Shown: positions 1-6,416 of the stretch, one piece after another | Numbering within the stretch: position 1 is the first letter of the stretch | Layout of the letters: the number at the start of each line of letters is the position of its first letter | NCBI GenBank assembly: GCA_003820635.1 | Contig: RPOS01000314.1 | Location: 1-15,875 of the forward strand | Length of the DNA: 15,875 nucleotides | Direction: 5' to 3' | DNA from: Verrucomicrobiaceae bacterium | Lineage (GTDB): Bacteria > Verrucomicrobiota > Verrucomicrobiae > Verrucomicrobiales > Akkermansiaceae | Position numbers and translations under genes: made by a program | The notes under the pieces: generated by a model | Told to the model about the DNA's origin: nothing | The model's database searches: none | What the model saw: the letters and a program-made list of their open reading frames with translations, nothing else

Positions 1-23
1 CTATGACGTTTCGCCCACGACAC

Positions 24-39
24 GCCCGCTGACGCGGGC
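24..39. other. GC-rich hairpin with GCCCGC stem
   Basis: This is a perfect 6-bp inverted repeat, GCCCGC-TGAC-GCGGGC. Neither strand has a T-run after the stem, so it is not a convincing intrinsic terminator. The same stem arms recur in the real terminator at 61-76, so on the leftward transcript the two hairpins stand in tandem and their arms could also pair with each other. It may be a backup hairpin that protects the 3' end. Confidence 0.45.
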
Positions 40-54
40 AAAATCGATGGGCGC

Positions 55-76
55 AAAAAAGCCCGCCGAAGCGGGC
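55..76 (-). terminator. Rho-independent terminator of the leftward operon
   Basis: Read on the minus strand this is GCCCGC-TTCG-GCGGGC followed at once by TTTTTT. A six-pair GC stem with a stable UUCG tetraloop and a U-tract is the textbook form of an intrinsic terminator. It lies 6 nt beyond the stop codon of the 27-aa gene and closes the leftward gene group. Confidence 0.9.
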
Positions 77-81
77 CTGTC

Positions 82-165
82 CTACCATTCAAAGAGCCAT
101 GCCAGAATCACAAAGCCCGCCATGATCGCCAGCGTGAGCCAGCCTAGTTCCTGCCCTACGCTCAC
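82..165 (-). CDS. 27-aa single-pass membrane peptide
   Basis: This very short frame begins with GTG and ends in TAG. Three signs support it as a real gene. Its GTG overlaps the TGA of the 51-aa gene (GTGA). A GAGAGG ribosome binding site lies 8 nt upstream, inside the preceding gene. The terminator follows 6 nt after its stop. The peptide starts with about seven polar residues (VSVGQEL, first residue read as Met) and continues as one hydrophobic stretch, GWLTLAIMAGFVILAWLF, ending in EW. It is predicted to be a single membrane-spanning helix. I do not recognise a family; a small lysis accessory or membrane-modifying peptide is possible but unproven. It uses TAG as stop, which is rare in this window. 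Confidence 0.6.
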   Translation of the reverse strand: MSVGQELGWLTLAIMAGFVILAWLFEW

Positions 166-317
166 GCGTCAAGCCTCTCAAGCTCTTCCTGCCACCCTAG
201 CAGGGCATCGCATTGTGCGAGGGTATCTTTGACCACCGTATCAACCCGGCGCGAGAGCTCGGGGGGCAAGGTGCCACTAGTGCGGCATTCAAGAAGCAAC
301 GCGAGTAATTCAAGCAT
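162..317 (-). CDS. 51-aa hypothetical protein
   Basis: The frame starts at ATG 317 with GGGGA 5-9 nt upstream and ends in TGA, overlapping the GTG start of the next gene. The protein begins MLELLALLLECRTSGTLPPE. It has a hydrophobic N-terminal patch, then an amphipathic helical stretch (LSRRVDTVVKDTLAQCDALL) and an acidic end (GWQEELERLDA), and contains two cysteines. It looks like a small helical phage protein of unknown role. It lies downstream of the 259-aa gene, separated by a hairpin and a near-palindrome, so it may be read from the same transcript at a reduced level. No family is recognised. Confidence 0.6.
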   Translation of the reverse strand: MLELLALLLECRTSGTLPPELSRRVDTVVKDTLAQCDALLGWQEELERLDA

Positions 318-330
318 GATTTTCCCCTAG

Positions 331-345
331 TTCTAACCGTTAGAA
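331..345 (-). promoter_or_regulatory. Near-palindromic operator candidate, second copy
   Basis: TTCTAACCGTTAGAA is a perfect 7-bp inverted repeat around a single central base. It lies just upstream of the Shine-Dalgarno of the 51-aa gene. A close relative, TTCTAATCGTTAGAC, sits at 1261-1275 against the -35 box of the leftward promoter (13 of 15 positions the same). Two matching dyads at two control points of one operon suggest a binding site for one regulator. No clear -35/-10 pair is visible at this copy. Confidence 0.45.
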
Positions 346-346
346 T

Positions 347-366
347 CCCTGCCCTTTCGGGCAGGG
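347..366 (-). other. 8-bp intercistronic hairpin (attenuator-like)
   Basis: On the minus strand the sequence is CCCTGCCC-GAAA-GGGCAGGG, a perfect 8-bp stem with a GNRA tetraloop, 9 nt after the TAA of the 259-aa gene. It is followed by ATTCTAA rather than a T-run, so it is at best a weak terminator. It may instead stabilise the 3' end of the upstream message or lower read-through into the 51-aa and 27-aa genes. Confidence 0.55.
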
Positions 367-375
367 CAGTGCGCT

Positions 376-1155
376 TTACATGCTGAGCAGATTGTTATCT
401 GCCAGAATCTCGCGCACCTCAGACGCCACAGACAGCTCGCCAATCGATTCCAGCATGGCAACCAAGGCCGTGGCATGCAGCGCCACCTCGTGACGCGTGA
501 GGACCTTTATCGGGCCGGACTTTGGCGCGGCTTTACGGCCGCCGGTTTTCTGCGAGACAGGCGCGGCATCAATCGCTTTGCGCACGGCTTGCTGCGCCTT
601 TTCCGCGTCAAGCTTCGCTTGTGCTGCGGCAAGCTTTACTTCATCGCTTGCCTTCGCCTTTGCGGCCTTGCTTGCGAGGGCTTTCGCCTCCGCGGCCTTG
701 TCCGATGCCACTTGTTCCGCTTGCGCGACCTTTTCCGCATGATCTGCCTGTTTTTTGGCCGCGAGCTCTTTCTTGTGATTGTGGTACAACGAGGGGGTAA
801 AGGGTATTCCCTTTGCAAATGCGAGCTCGAGGCTATGCCCGTAGGCTAACCCCATGTTGTACCCGAGCTTCCCGGCAAGGGTCGCCGGCATGGACCCCGC
901 TTTTTCTAGCAACTTGAATTCTTCTTGCTCGGGCTTGGTACGTGCGCAGGGTTTCACTACCTCGCGCATAATATCTTCGGTCGCGACCTTCGGGGAAACC
1001 CCAGTAGTGCGGGCAATATCCATAAGATCGTTGATAATCTTAGCGCGCTCAACATCTGCTCGCGCTATTGCGGTCGCAGTGGCAGTGCCCACATTCTCAA
1101 ATTGGGCGCGATAGGTTGCCAGAGTATCGGCAGGCATTGTCTTAATAATATCCAT
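376..1155 (-). CDS. 259-aa Ala/Lys-rich coiled-coil phage protein, function unknown
   Basis: I chose the internal ATG at 1155 because GAGGAA lies 6 nt upstream; the ATG at 1173 (6 codons earlier) has no ribosome binding site. There are three visible parts: an N-terminal region of about 125 residues, mostly helical, beginning MDIIKTMPADTLATYRAQ; a long central Ala/Lys/Glu-rich stretch (about residues 128-200, KKELAAKKQADHAEKVAQAE onward) typical of a coiled coil; and a basic linker (GGRKAAPKSG) leading to a C-terminal helical segment (VLTRHEVALHATALVAMLES). No catalytic motif is seen. It is the first gene of a leftward operon behind a strong promoter, divergent from the packaging genes, so it is probably made at a different time from them. 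A DNA-associated or scaffold-like role is possible, but no family is recognised. Confidence 0.8.
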   Translation of the reverse strand: MDIIKTMPADTLATYRAQFENVGTATATAIARADVERAKIINDLMDIARTTGVSPKVATEDIMREVVKPCARTKPEQEEFKLLEKAGSMPATLAGKLGYNMGLAYGHSLELAFAKGIPFTPSLYHNHKKELAAKKQADHAEKVAQAEQVASDKAAEAKALASKAAKAKASDEVKLAAAQAKLDAEKAQQAVRKAIDAAPVSQKTGGRKAAPKSGPIKVLTRHEVALHATALVAMLESIGELSVASEVREILADNNLLSM

Positions 1156-1196
1156 GATAGTTTCCTCTGTCATATCTGGGCGCTTAGGTGAAGAGC

Positions 1197-1222
1197 TGTA
1201 AGGTGCACCGTTAAACCTTACA
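1197..1222. promoter_or_regulatory. 8-bp inverted repeat at the leftward transcription start
   Basis: TGTAAGGT (1197-1204) and ACCTTACA (1215-1222) are exact inverted copies with 10 nt between them. The repeat lies just downstream of the leftward -10 box, so it covers about +3 to +28 of the expected transcript. It could be an operator that blocks initiation or a hairpin in the 5' leader; the sequence does not decide between them. Confidence 0.45.
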
Positions 1223-1231
1223 ACAGACTAC

Positions 1232-1260
1232 ATAATATCTTTTACTAGTCAGAATGTCAA
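1232..1260 (-). promoter_or_regulatory. Leftward sigma70 promoter
   Basis: On the minus strand TTGACA (1255-1260), a 17-nt spacer and TATTAT (1232-1237) give a near-consensus sigma70 promoter: 6/6 at -35, 5/6 at -10 and ideal spacing. It is about 80 nt upstream of the 259-aa gene's start. The strength of the match suggests strong transcription by host polymerase unless repressed, as expected for an early or lysogenic promoter. Confidence 0.85.
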
Positions 1261-1275
1261 TTCTAATCGTTAGAC
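1261..1275. promoter_or_regulatory. Near-palindromic operator candidate abutting the -35 box
   Basis: TTCTAATCGTTAGAC is a near-palindrome that touches the upstream edge of the leftward -35 hexamer. It matches the dyad at 331-345 at 13 of 15 positions. A protein bound here could activate (class II-like position) or repress the leftward promoter. No candidate regulator is encoded in this window. Confidence 0.5.
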
Positions 1276-1364
1276 CGATCAGCGCGCACGAACGGCCAGG
1301 GCGCGACCCCACCCGACCCCTACCCCCCGCGCCGGCTGATGTGACTCCTCCCTTGTGCTTGTGC

Positions 1365-1381
1365 TGAGTTTCGCAAACTCA
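1365..1381. repeat. Spaced inverted repeat related to the 14-mer cluster
   Basis: TGAGTTT-CGC-AAACTCA is a perfect 7-bp inverted repeat with a 3-nt centre. Its half-site (TGAGTT) resembles the half-site of the 14-mer palindromes that begin 17 bp to the right, so it may be a diverged, wider-spaced member of the same set. Confidence 0.4.
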
Positions 1382-1397
1382 AAGCCCACGACCCTAC

Positions 1398-1590
1398 CTA
1401 AGTTAACTCAGAAAAATATATCGCGCCCACTACGCCGCTTAAGTTTACTTAGTAACGAGCCTAAGTTAACTCAGAAAAATATAGGGCGTGTCCGAAAAAG
1501 CTAAGTTAACTCAGATAACGCCCCCCTAAGTAAACTTAAGCTCCTTCATAAAAATATATTTCGCCCACGACTAAGCCTAACTTAACTCAG
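1398..1590. repeat. Cluster of near-palindromic 14-mers (operator or iteron array)
   Basis: CTAAGTTAACTCAG occurs exactly at 1398-1411, 1461-1474 and 1501-1514, with a one-base variant at 1577-1590. A related form occurs in both orientations: TTAAGTTTACTTAG at 1439-1452 and its exact reverse complement at 1526-1539. The centre GTTAAC is palindromic. The first two copies extend into an identical AAAAATATA tract, giving 23-bp perfect repeats 63 bp apart; a similar A/T tract plus TCGCCCAC follows at about 1550-1568. Multiple dyads with A/T tracts between divergent promoters fit a repressor/activator operator array or an initiator-binding origin. Which one it is cannot be told from sequence. Confidence 0.8.
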
Positions 1591-1605
1591 TTAACCCATA
1601 CGGGC

Positions 1606-1633
1606 TTGCGCTTACGTAGAACCGTGCTATATT
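1606..1633 (+). promoter_or_regulatory. Rightward promoter of the packaging/head operon
   Basis: TTGCGC (1606-1611), a 16-nt spacer and TATATT (1628-1633) with an upstream TG at 1625-1626 form an extended -10 promoter. The -10 matches 5/6 and the -35 only 3/6. The last 14-mer of the repeat cluster ends 15 bp before the -35 box, so a protein bound there could control it. Transcription would start near 1640, leaving a leader of about 20 nt. Confidence 0.6.
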
Positions 1634-1660
1634 CGAGCCTCACCCTAGTGCGGGTTGCCT

Positions 1661-2212
1661 ATGTATACGCCAGTCGTAGATACTGACATTGAATTTTCCG
1701 ATTACCAGCCGACGTTTGAGACCTTGCAAGCTCGCGTCGATACTGCCTTTGCAGCACTGGCAGAACTAGAGACTAATGTGCTGGTGTCGGACGAAGACAT
1801 GACCACAGCGCGGTCTGTGTTTATGGGTACGCAGAACGCCACAGACCTTGACCTCTCAAGCCCGGGGACGGTGGTGCACCTGAAGGCAATCCTTTCAGAA
1901 TACGATACCAAAGTCGTAGAGTCTGCCGTCCAGCTACGTACGTACATCACAAACAAGTTGTTGCTGGAGAGTGCCCACTCCGACCCACGCATTCGGATTA
2001 AGGCCCTTGAGTTGCTGGGCAAGATCAGCGACGTTGGGTTGTTCACGGAAAAAGCCGAGATCACGCTACGCCATCGCCCAACCGAAGAGCTGGAGCAGAT
2101 GTTGCGCGAGCGCCTGTCCAAGGTAATTGAAGGCGAGCACATGACGATGCCATCGTCTCCGACTCATCGCAATGAGACTATTGACGACGTGTTTGCCACC
2201 CCCGCACAATGA
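1661..2212 (+). CDS. terS: Terminase small subunit (probable)
   Basis: The 183-aa acidic, mostly helical protein lies directly before, and overlaps by ATGA, the large terminase gene, the standard place for the DNA-recognition subunit of the packaging motor. The part from about residue 95 (AVQLRTYITNKLLLESAHSD, then a helical repeat with GKISDVGLFTEKAEIT and an RPTEELEQMLRERL segment) resembles terminase small subunits I know from podovirus-like genomes. I use ATG 1661; TTG at 1655 in the same frame is an alternative. No strong Shine-Dalgarno is seen before either, and the leader is short. It is the first gene of the rightward operon. The call rests mainly on position and general resemblance. 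Confidence 0.65.
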   Translation: MYTPVVDTDIEFSDYQPTFETLQARVDTAFAALAELETNVLVSDEDMTTARSVFMGTQNATDLDLSSPGTVVHLKAILSEYDTKVVESAVQLRTYITNKLLLESAHSDPRIRIKALELLGKISDVGLFTEKAEITLRHRPTEELEQMLRERLSKVIEGEHMTMPSSPTHRNETIDDVFATPAQ

Positions 2213-3711
2213 ACCTCCAGCACATGCCGGACGCGGAGAAAGCTGACCTGCTGGCGTTGCTGGACGAGCTGGAGTCGCGCAAGCGCGTATCCATCTGCCA
2301 GAACGACTTCCTTGCGTTTATTGCAGCCCTCGATGCCACCTATAAGTTTGGCACGCACCTCAAGCGGCTCGGTGCGTTGCTGACAGAAGTCGAGCAGGGG
2401 TATAAGGATCGGATTGCTGTCAGCATGGCCCCGCGTATGGGCAAGAGCCAGATGATCTCCATCTATTACCCGGCATGGTATTTGGGTAAGAACCCCACGC
2501 ACAAGGTCATTGTTGCCTCACACACTGCCGAATTGGCGGTGGATATGGCCCGTAAAGTGCGGAATTTGATGCAGACTGCCGAGTATCGGAGGATTTTCCC
2601 CGATACGACTATTGCATCCGACGCGAAAGCTGCCGGTAAGTGGAATACCAGCCAAGGCGGTGAGTATTTTGCCATTGGTACGGGGGGTGCGCTGGCAGGG
2701 CGAGGTGCCGATCTGATCGTTGCCGACGATCCGCTGTCGGAACAGGACATTAAAGCGGGTAATTTCGACTCTTTAGACGCGCTATACGAGTGGTTTTCTG
2801 CCGGTTTACGCACGCGACTCATGCCGGGCGGCAAGATATGTATATTACATACCCGCTGGCACCAGCGAGACCTCATTGGACGCTTGATTAAGGATTCCGC
2901 GACTAACCCGGACGGCGACCAGTACGAGATTTTTGAGTTTCCTGCCATTCTCAATGAGGAATCGACCGACCCGGACAACCCGCCGAAGTCACTTTGGCCG
3001 GAACAGTGGTCGCTTGAGTCGTTGCTGCGCACAAAAGCGTCGATGTCGCACATTCTGTGGCAGTGGAATGCGCAGTACATGCAGAATCCGACGGCTTCGG
3101 AGTCTGCCATCATCAAGCGGGAGTGGATCAAGTGGTGGCCGCACGAAGACCCGCCTAAAGTCGACTTTATTGTGCAGGCATACGACACGGCGCTCACTAC
3201 CAAGACCCGGTCGGACTATAGCGTGTGCCAGACTTGGGGCGTTTTCTTCCATGAGGAAGACAATTCCACTAATGTCATCTTGCTGAACCAAGTGAAAGGC
3301 AAGTGGGAGTTCCCTGAGCTCAAGCAAATGGCCCTCGACCAGTACCAAGAGTGGGAGCCAGACTCCGTGATTGTCGAAGCCAAGGCCAGCGGCCAGCCGC
3401 TGATCGACGAGATGCGTCGCAGCGGTATCTTTGTGCAGGACTACAGCCCGGGCAAGGGCCAAGACAAGATCGCACGGCTCAACGCCGTGGCAGACATGTT
3501 TGCCAGCGGCCATGTATGGTTCCCGGAGACTCACTGGGCGCAAGCCACCGTAGAAGAGATTGTATCGTTCCCCGCCGCCGAGCATGACGACGCGGTCGAC
3601 GCCTGTACCTTGGCCTTAGCACGTGTGCGTAAGGGCGGGTTGCTGTCCTTGCGGACTGATAACGAGGACAATGAACCAGTCTTTTTCCGCCGCAAAGGCG
3701 GCTACTACTGA
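2209..3711 (+). CDS. terL: Terminase large subunit (packaging ATPase and nuclease)
   Basis: This 500-aa protein is the motor that translocates phage DNA into the procapsid and cuts it. The N-terminal ATPase has a Walker A-like motif VSMAPRMGKSQM (71-82, Lys79), a Walker B ADLIVADDP (167-175) and a coupling motif LHTRWH (213-218). The C-terminal RNase H-like nuclease has the expected acidic residues: Asp326 in AYDTAL, Glu390 in IVEAKASGQ and the DDAVDA cluster (460-465). Length and domain order are normal and complete. Its ATG overlaps the small subunit's TGA, suggesting translational coupling; ATG at 2224 is an alternative start. The frame has no internal TAG, unlike the portal gene that follows. 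Confidence 0.95.
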   Translation: MNLQHMPDAEKADLLALLDELESRKRVSICQNDFLAFIAALDATYKFGTHLKRLGALLTEVEQGYKDRIAVSMAPRMGKSQMISIYYPAWYLGKNPTHKVIVASHTAELAVDMARKVRNLMQTAEYRRIFPDTTIASDAKAAGKWNTSQGGEYFAIGTGGALAGRGADLIVADDPLSEQDIKAGNFDSLDALYEWFSAGLRTRLMPGGKICILHTRWHQRDLIGRLIKDSATNPDGDQYEIFEFPAILNEESTDPDNPPKSLWPEQWSLESLLRTKASMSHILWQWNAQYMQNPTASESAIIKREWIKWWPHEDPPKVDFIVQAYDTALTTKTRSDYSVCQTWGVFFHEEDNSTNVILLNQVKGKWEFPELKQMALDQYQEWEPDSVIVEAKASGQPLIDEMRRSGIFVQDYSPGKGQDKIARLNAVADMFASGHVWFPETHWAQATVEEIVSFPAAEHDDAVDACTLALARVRKGGLLSLRTDNEDNEPVFFRRKGGYY

Positions 3712-3731
3712 CCCAATTAAGGACCGACCCA

Positions 3732-6218
3732 ATGGCAACAAACGTTGATAAGGCGCTGACCTCCGCCAACCCGCTGCTCGACAACGAGCCGTTCCAGCTT
3801 GAGCTCGACCTCGACCTCGACGACTCTCCCTCGACACAGACCCAGCTCGACGATGGGTCGATTGAGATTACGCTTGGCGAATCCACTTCTCCTACCGACA
3901 CCGACGAAGACATTTCATTTGATGCCAACTTGGCTGACTACCTCGATGAGTCCGTCCTTGCCACACTGGCCTCAGACCTGATCGACGAAGTCGAGACCGA
4001 CATTCAATCCAGAAAAGACTGGGTTGAGACGTATGTCAAAGGTATGGAAGTGCTGGGCTTGAAGTATGAAGAGCGGATGGAGCCTTGGGAAGACGCCTGT
4101 GGTGTGTACAGTGCCGTCTTGTCGGAAGCTGCCATTCGGTTCCAAGCTGAGACTATGCAGGAGACATTCCCTGCCGCTGGCCCCGTGAAGACGCTGATCC
4201 TCGGAGAATCCACGCCGGAGAAAGAGAAAGCGGCGGAGCGTGTGCGGGACGACATGAACTACCAGATCACGGAAGTGATGAGCGAGTATCGGACGGAGCA
4301 CGAGCGGGCTCTGTTTAATCTGGCGCTGGCGGGTAGCGTGTTCAAGAAGGTCTACTTTGACCCTAACCTTGACCGGCAAGTTAGCATCACCGTGCCGGCT
4401 GAAGACATTATTGTGCCGTAGGGTGCCACCGATCTAAACACCGCTGAGCGTGTGACGCACATCCTGCGCAAAACCAAGCTGGAGATGCAGAAGTTGCAGG
4501 CATCCGAGTTTTATCGGGACGTGGACTTGGGCGAAGCGCGGTCGTATCACACCGACCTCGAGAAGAAGAAGGCTGAGGACTCGGGCTTTACGATCACTGA
4601 TGACAATCGGTATTCGCTGTTTGAGTGCCACGCAGACCTCGTCATTCCCGGGTTCGACGCAGCAGAAGACGAAGACAATCTCTCACCCTTGCCGTCCCCG
4701 TACGTTGTAACGCTCGACCGTGGGTCACAGACTATTCTCTCTATCCGTCGTAACTGGGAGCCGCACCTGCCGTCGCCAGCACACCCCACGGGGACTGCGA
4801 CACAACGGCCCACACCGACACCGCTCAAGCGCCAGCACTTCGTACACTACCCGTACATTATTGGGTTTGGGTTTTATGGCCTTGGGCTGATCCACATCAT
4901 CGGCGGCTACGCACGCGCAGGCACCTCACTCATCCGTCAGCTGGTGGACGCGGGCACGCTGAATAACTTGCCGGGTGGCCTCAAGGCCCGTGGCATGCGT
5001 ATCAAGGGCGACGACACGCCCATCGCACCCGGAGAATTCCGGGACGTGGACATCCCCTCGGGGGCCATCCGCGACAACATCATGCCGCTGCCGTACAAGG
5101 AGCCGTCTCAAGTTCTGCTCGCCCTGCTGAACCAGATCACAGAAGAAGGCCGACGTTTAGGGGCTATCAGCGATCTTAATGTTAGCGATATGAGCGCGAA
5201 CGCGCCCGTGGGCACCACGCTGGCTATTCTGGAGCGCACTCTCAAGCCGATGGCTGCGGTGCAGGCGCGTGTGCACTACGCCATGAAGCAGGAGTTCAAG
5301 CTGCTGAAGGCACTCATCGCTGAGTATGCGCCCAGCCAGTATGACTACAAGCCCAGCCACGCTAACCGTAAGGCACGGCGCGAGGACTACGCGACGACTG
5401 AGGTGATCCCGGTCAGCGACCCGAACAGCTCGACAATGGCCCAGCGGGTTGTGCAGTATCAAGCGATTATGCAGATGGCGCAGGCTGCGCCTCAGATTTA
5501 TGACCTGCCGTACCTGCACAGACAGATGATCGAGGTGTTGGGCGTAAAGAACGCCGACAAGATTCTGCCGATGCCCGAGGACCAGACGCCACGCGATCCG
5601 ATTTCCGAGAACATGGCAGTGATGATCGGCAAGCCGGTCAAAGCGTTTATCTACCAAGATCACGATGCGCATATCTCCGCGCACATGACGTTTCTGCAAG
5701 ACCCGATGATTGCCGCAACACTCGGCCAGAATCCGATGGCTCAGCAGATGCAGGCCGCTCTAATGGCGCACGTTGCCGAGCACTTGGGGTACAGCTATCG
5801 CAAGCAGATCGAGGAACAGCTTGGCGTGCCTCTGCCGCCCCCGGACAAGCCCCTGCCGGAGGAGTTTGAGGTGCAGTTGTCGCGCCTCGTGGCCGATGCG
5901 TCCAAGCAGCTGGTGCAGATGCACCAGAGTCAGGCCGCCCAGCAGCAGGCTCAGCAGCAAGCTCAGGACCCGCTGTTGCAGATTCAGCAGCAGGAGTTGC
6001 AGGTCAAGCAGCAAGACATCCAGCGTAAGGCCCAGAAGGATGCGCTCGATGCCAAGCAGGCTGACCGTCGCCTGTCTCTTGAGGAACAGCGCCTGTTGCT
6101 CGACGCGCAGAAGAGTGGCGCGCAGCTCCAAGCACAAGACAAGCAGAATGCAGATCGTTTGAAGATGGACCTGATGAAGACCGTAGTGCAGCAGCAACGA
6201 AAACCCAAGGAGAAATAA
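3732..6218 (+). CDS. Portal protein, reading frame interrupted by one in-frame amber codon
   Basis: Two frames in the same phase (codons 1-229 and onward from 231) form one 828-residue portal separated only by TAG at codon 230. The portal is the dodecameric ring at the capsid vertex through which DNA passes. The first part has an acidic N-terminus and a helical region (WVETYVKGMEVLGLKYEERM). The second part has the portal core with RQHFVHYPYIIGFGFYGLGL, AGTSLIRQLVDAGTLNNLPG, KGDDTPIAPGEFRDVDIPSG and a conserved SANAPVGTTLAILERTLKPM region. Residues about 710-828 are a Gln-rich coiled coil. AAGGA lies 8 nt before ATG 3732. The second part has no plausible start of its own (GTG 4452 lacks a ribosome binding site). 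A Pro/Thr-rich stretch near residues 345-362 looks like an insertion. Product depends on read-through or on the TAG being an error. Confidence 0.85.
4419..4421 (+). other. In-frame amber codon within the portal gene
   Basis: The context is GAC ATT ATT GTG CCG TAG GGT GCC ACC GAT, encoding DIIVP-stop-GATD. The residue at this place in portal relatives, as I remember them, is Tyr (VPYGA), so a single change from TAT or TAC would make this TAG. No frameshift or indel is present. Other core genes in the window carry no internal TAG, so wholesale recoding is unlikely. Confidence 0.9.
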
Positions 6219-6416
6219 TTGGCGAAGACAGTGTTTGAAGCCCTCCGGAGCAATCTGGAGGGGGAGAGTGTGCGGATAAGTAATCACCTCGCTGAAGGCA
6301 AGGCGGGGGATTACGCAACGTATAAAGAGCTGTGTGGGGTCGTCCGAGGGCTGACCCACGCAGTAGCAGCGATTACAGACCTTGAGCAGAACTACTTGGA
6401 ACGAGATGATGACTGA
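6219..6416 (+). CDS. 65-aa conserved head-module protein, function unknown
   Basis: The start is TTG at 6219, directly after the portal TAA. AAGGAG lies 6 nt upstream inside the portal's last codons, which supports this unusual start. The product is small, helical and acidic at its end (LEQNYLERDDD). Its central part, with KELCGVVRGLTHAVAAITDL, resembles a short protein often found between portal and scaffold genes in phages of this type. It may assist head assembly, but no activity is known to me. Its end overlaps the start of the co-chaperonin gene by 11 nt, so the two are probably translated together. Confidence 0.75.
   Translation: MAKTVFEALRSNLEGESVRISNHLAEGKAGDYATYKELCGVVRGLTHAVAAITDLEQNYLERDDD

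Larger units (their letters stand above)
1156..1660. other. Divergent intergenic control region
   Basis: About 500 bp without a credible gene lie between the leftward operon and the rightward packaging operon. From left to right it holds the leader of the leftward gene, an inverted repeat near its start of transcription (1197-1222), the leftward promoter (1232-1260), an operator-like dyad (1261-1275), a C-rich, G-poor stretch (about 1276-1340), a spaced inverted repeat (1365-1381), the 14-mer palindrome cluster (1398-1590) mixed with A/T tracts, and the rightward promoter (1606-1633). The position and content fit a regulatory switch or a replication origin. Confidence 0.7.

Noticed and set aside
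475..849. Long + strand frames opposite the 259-aa gene
   Set aside because: They are antisense shadows of an Ala/Lys-rich coding sequence, lack ribosome binding sites, and give Cys/Arg-rich low-complexity products.
1398..1590. CRISPR array
   Set aside because: The repeats are only 14 bp (23 bp for two), palindromic, unevenly spaced and without uniform spacers; no cas genes are present.
1276..1660. tRNA or other structured RNA gene in the intergenic region, including a suppressor tRNA
   Set aside because: No cloverleaf with acceptor stem, T-loop GTTCRA and anticodon arm could be made out by eye. A tRNA with a CUA anticodon is not visible anywhere in the window.
4452..6218. Independent gene starting at GTG 4452
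   Set aside because: The GTG has no ribosome binding site and lies in the middle of the portal domain, in the same frame as the upstream half. It is the continuation after the amber codon.
3732..6218. Phage-wide recoding of TAG to an amino acid
   Set aside because: Only one internal TAG is seen in the whole structural module, and TAG ends the holin-like gene and the 27-aa gene. Recoded phages usually show many internal TAGs.
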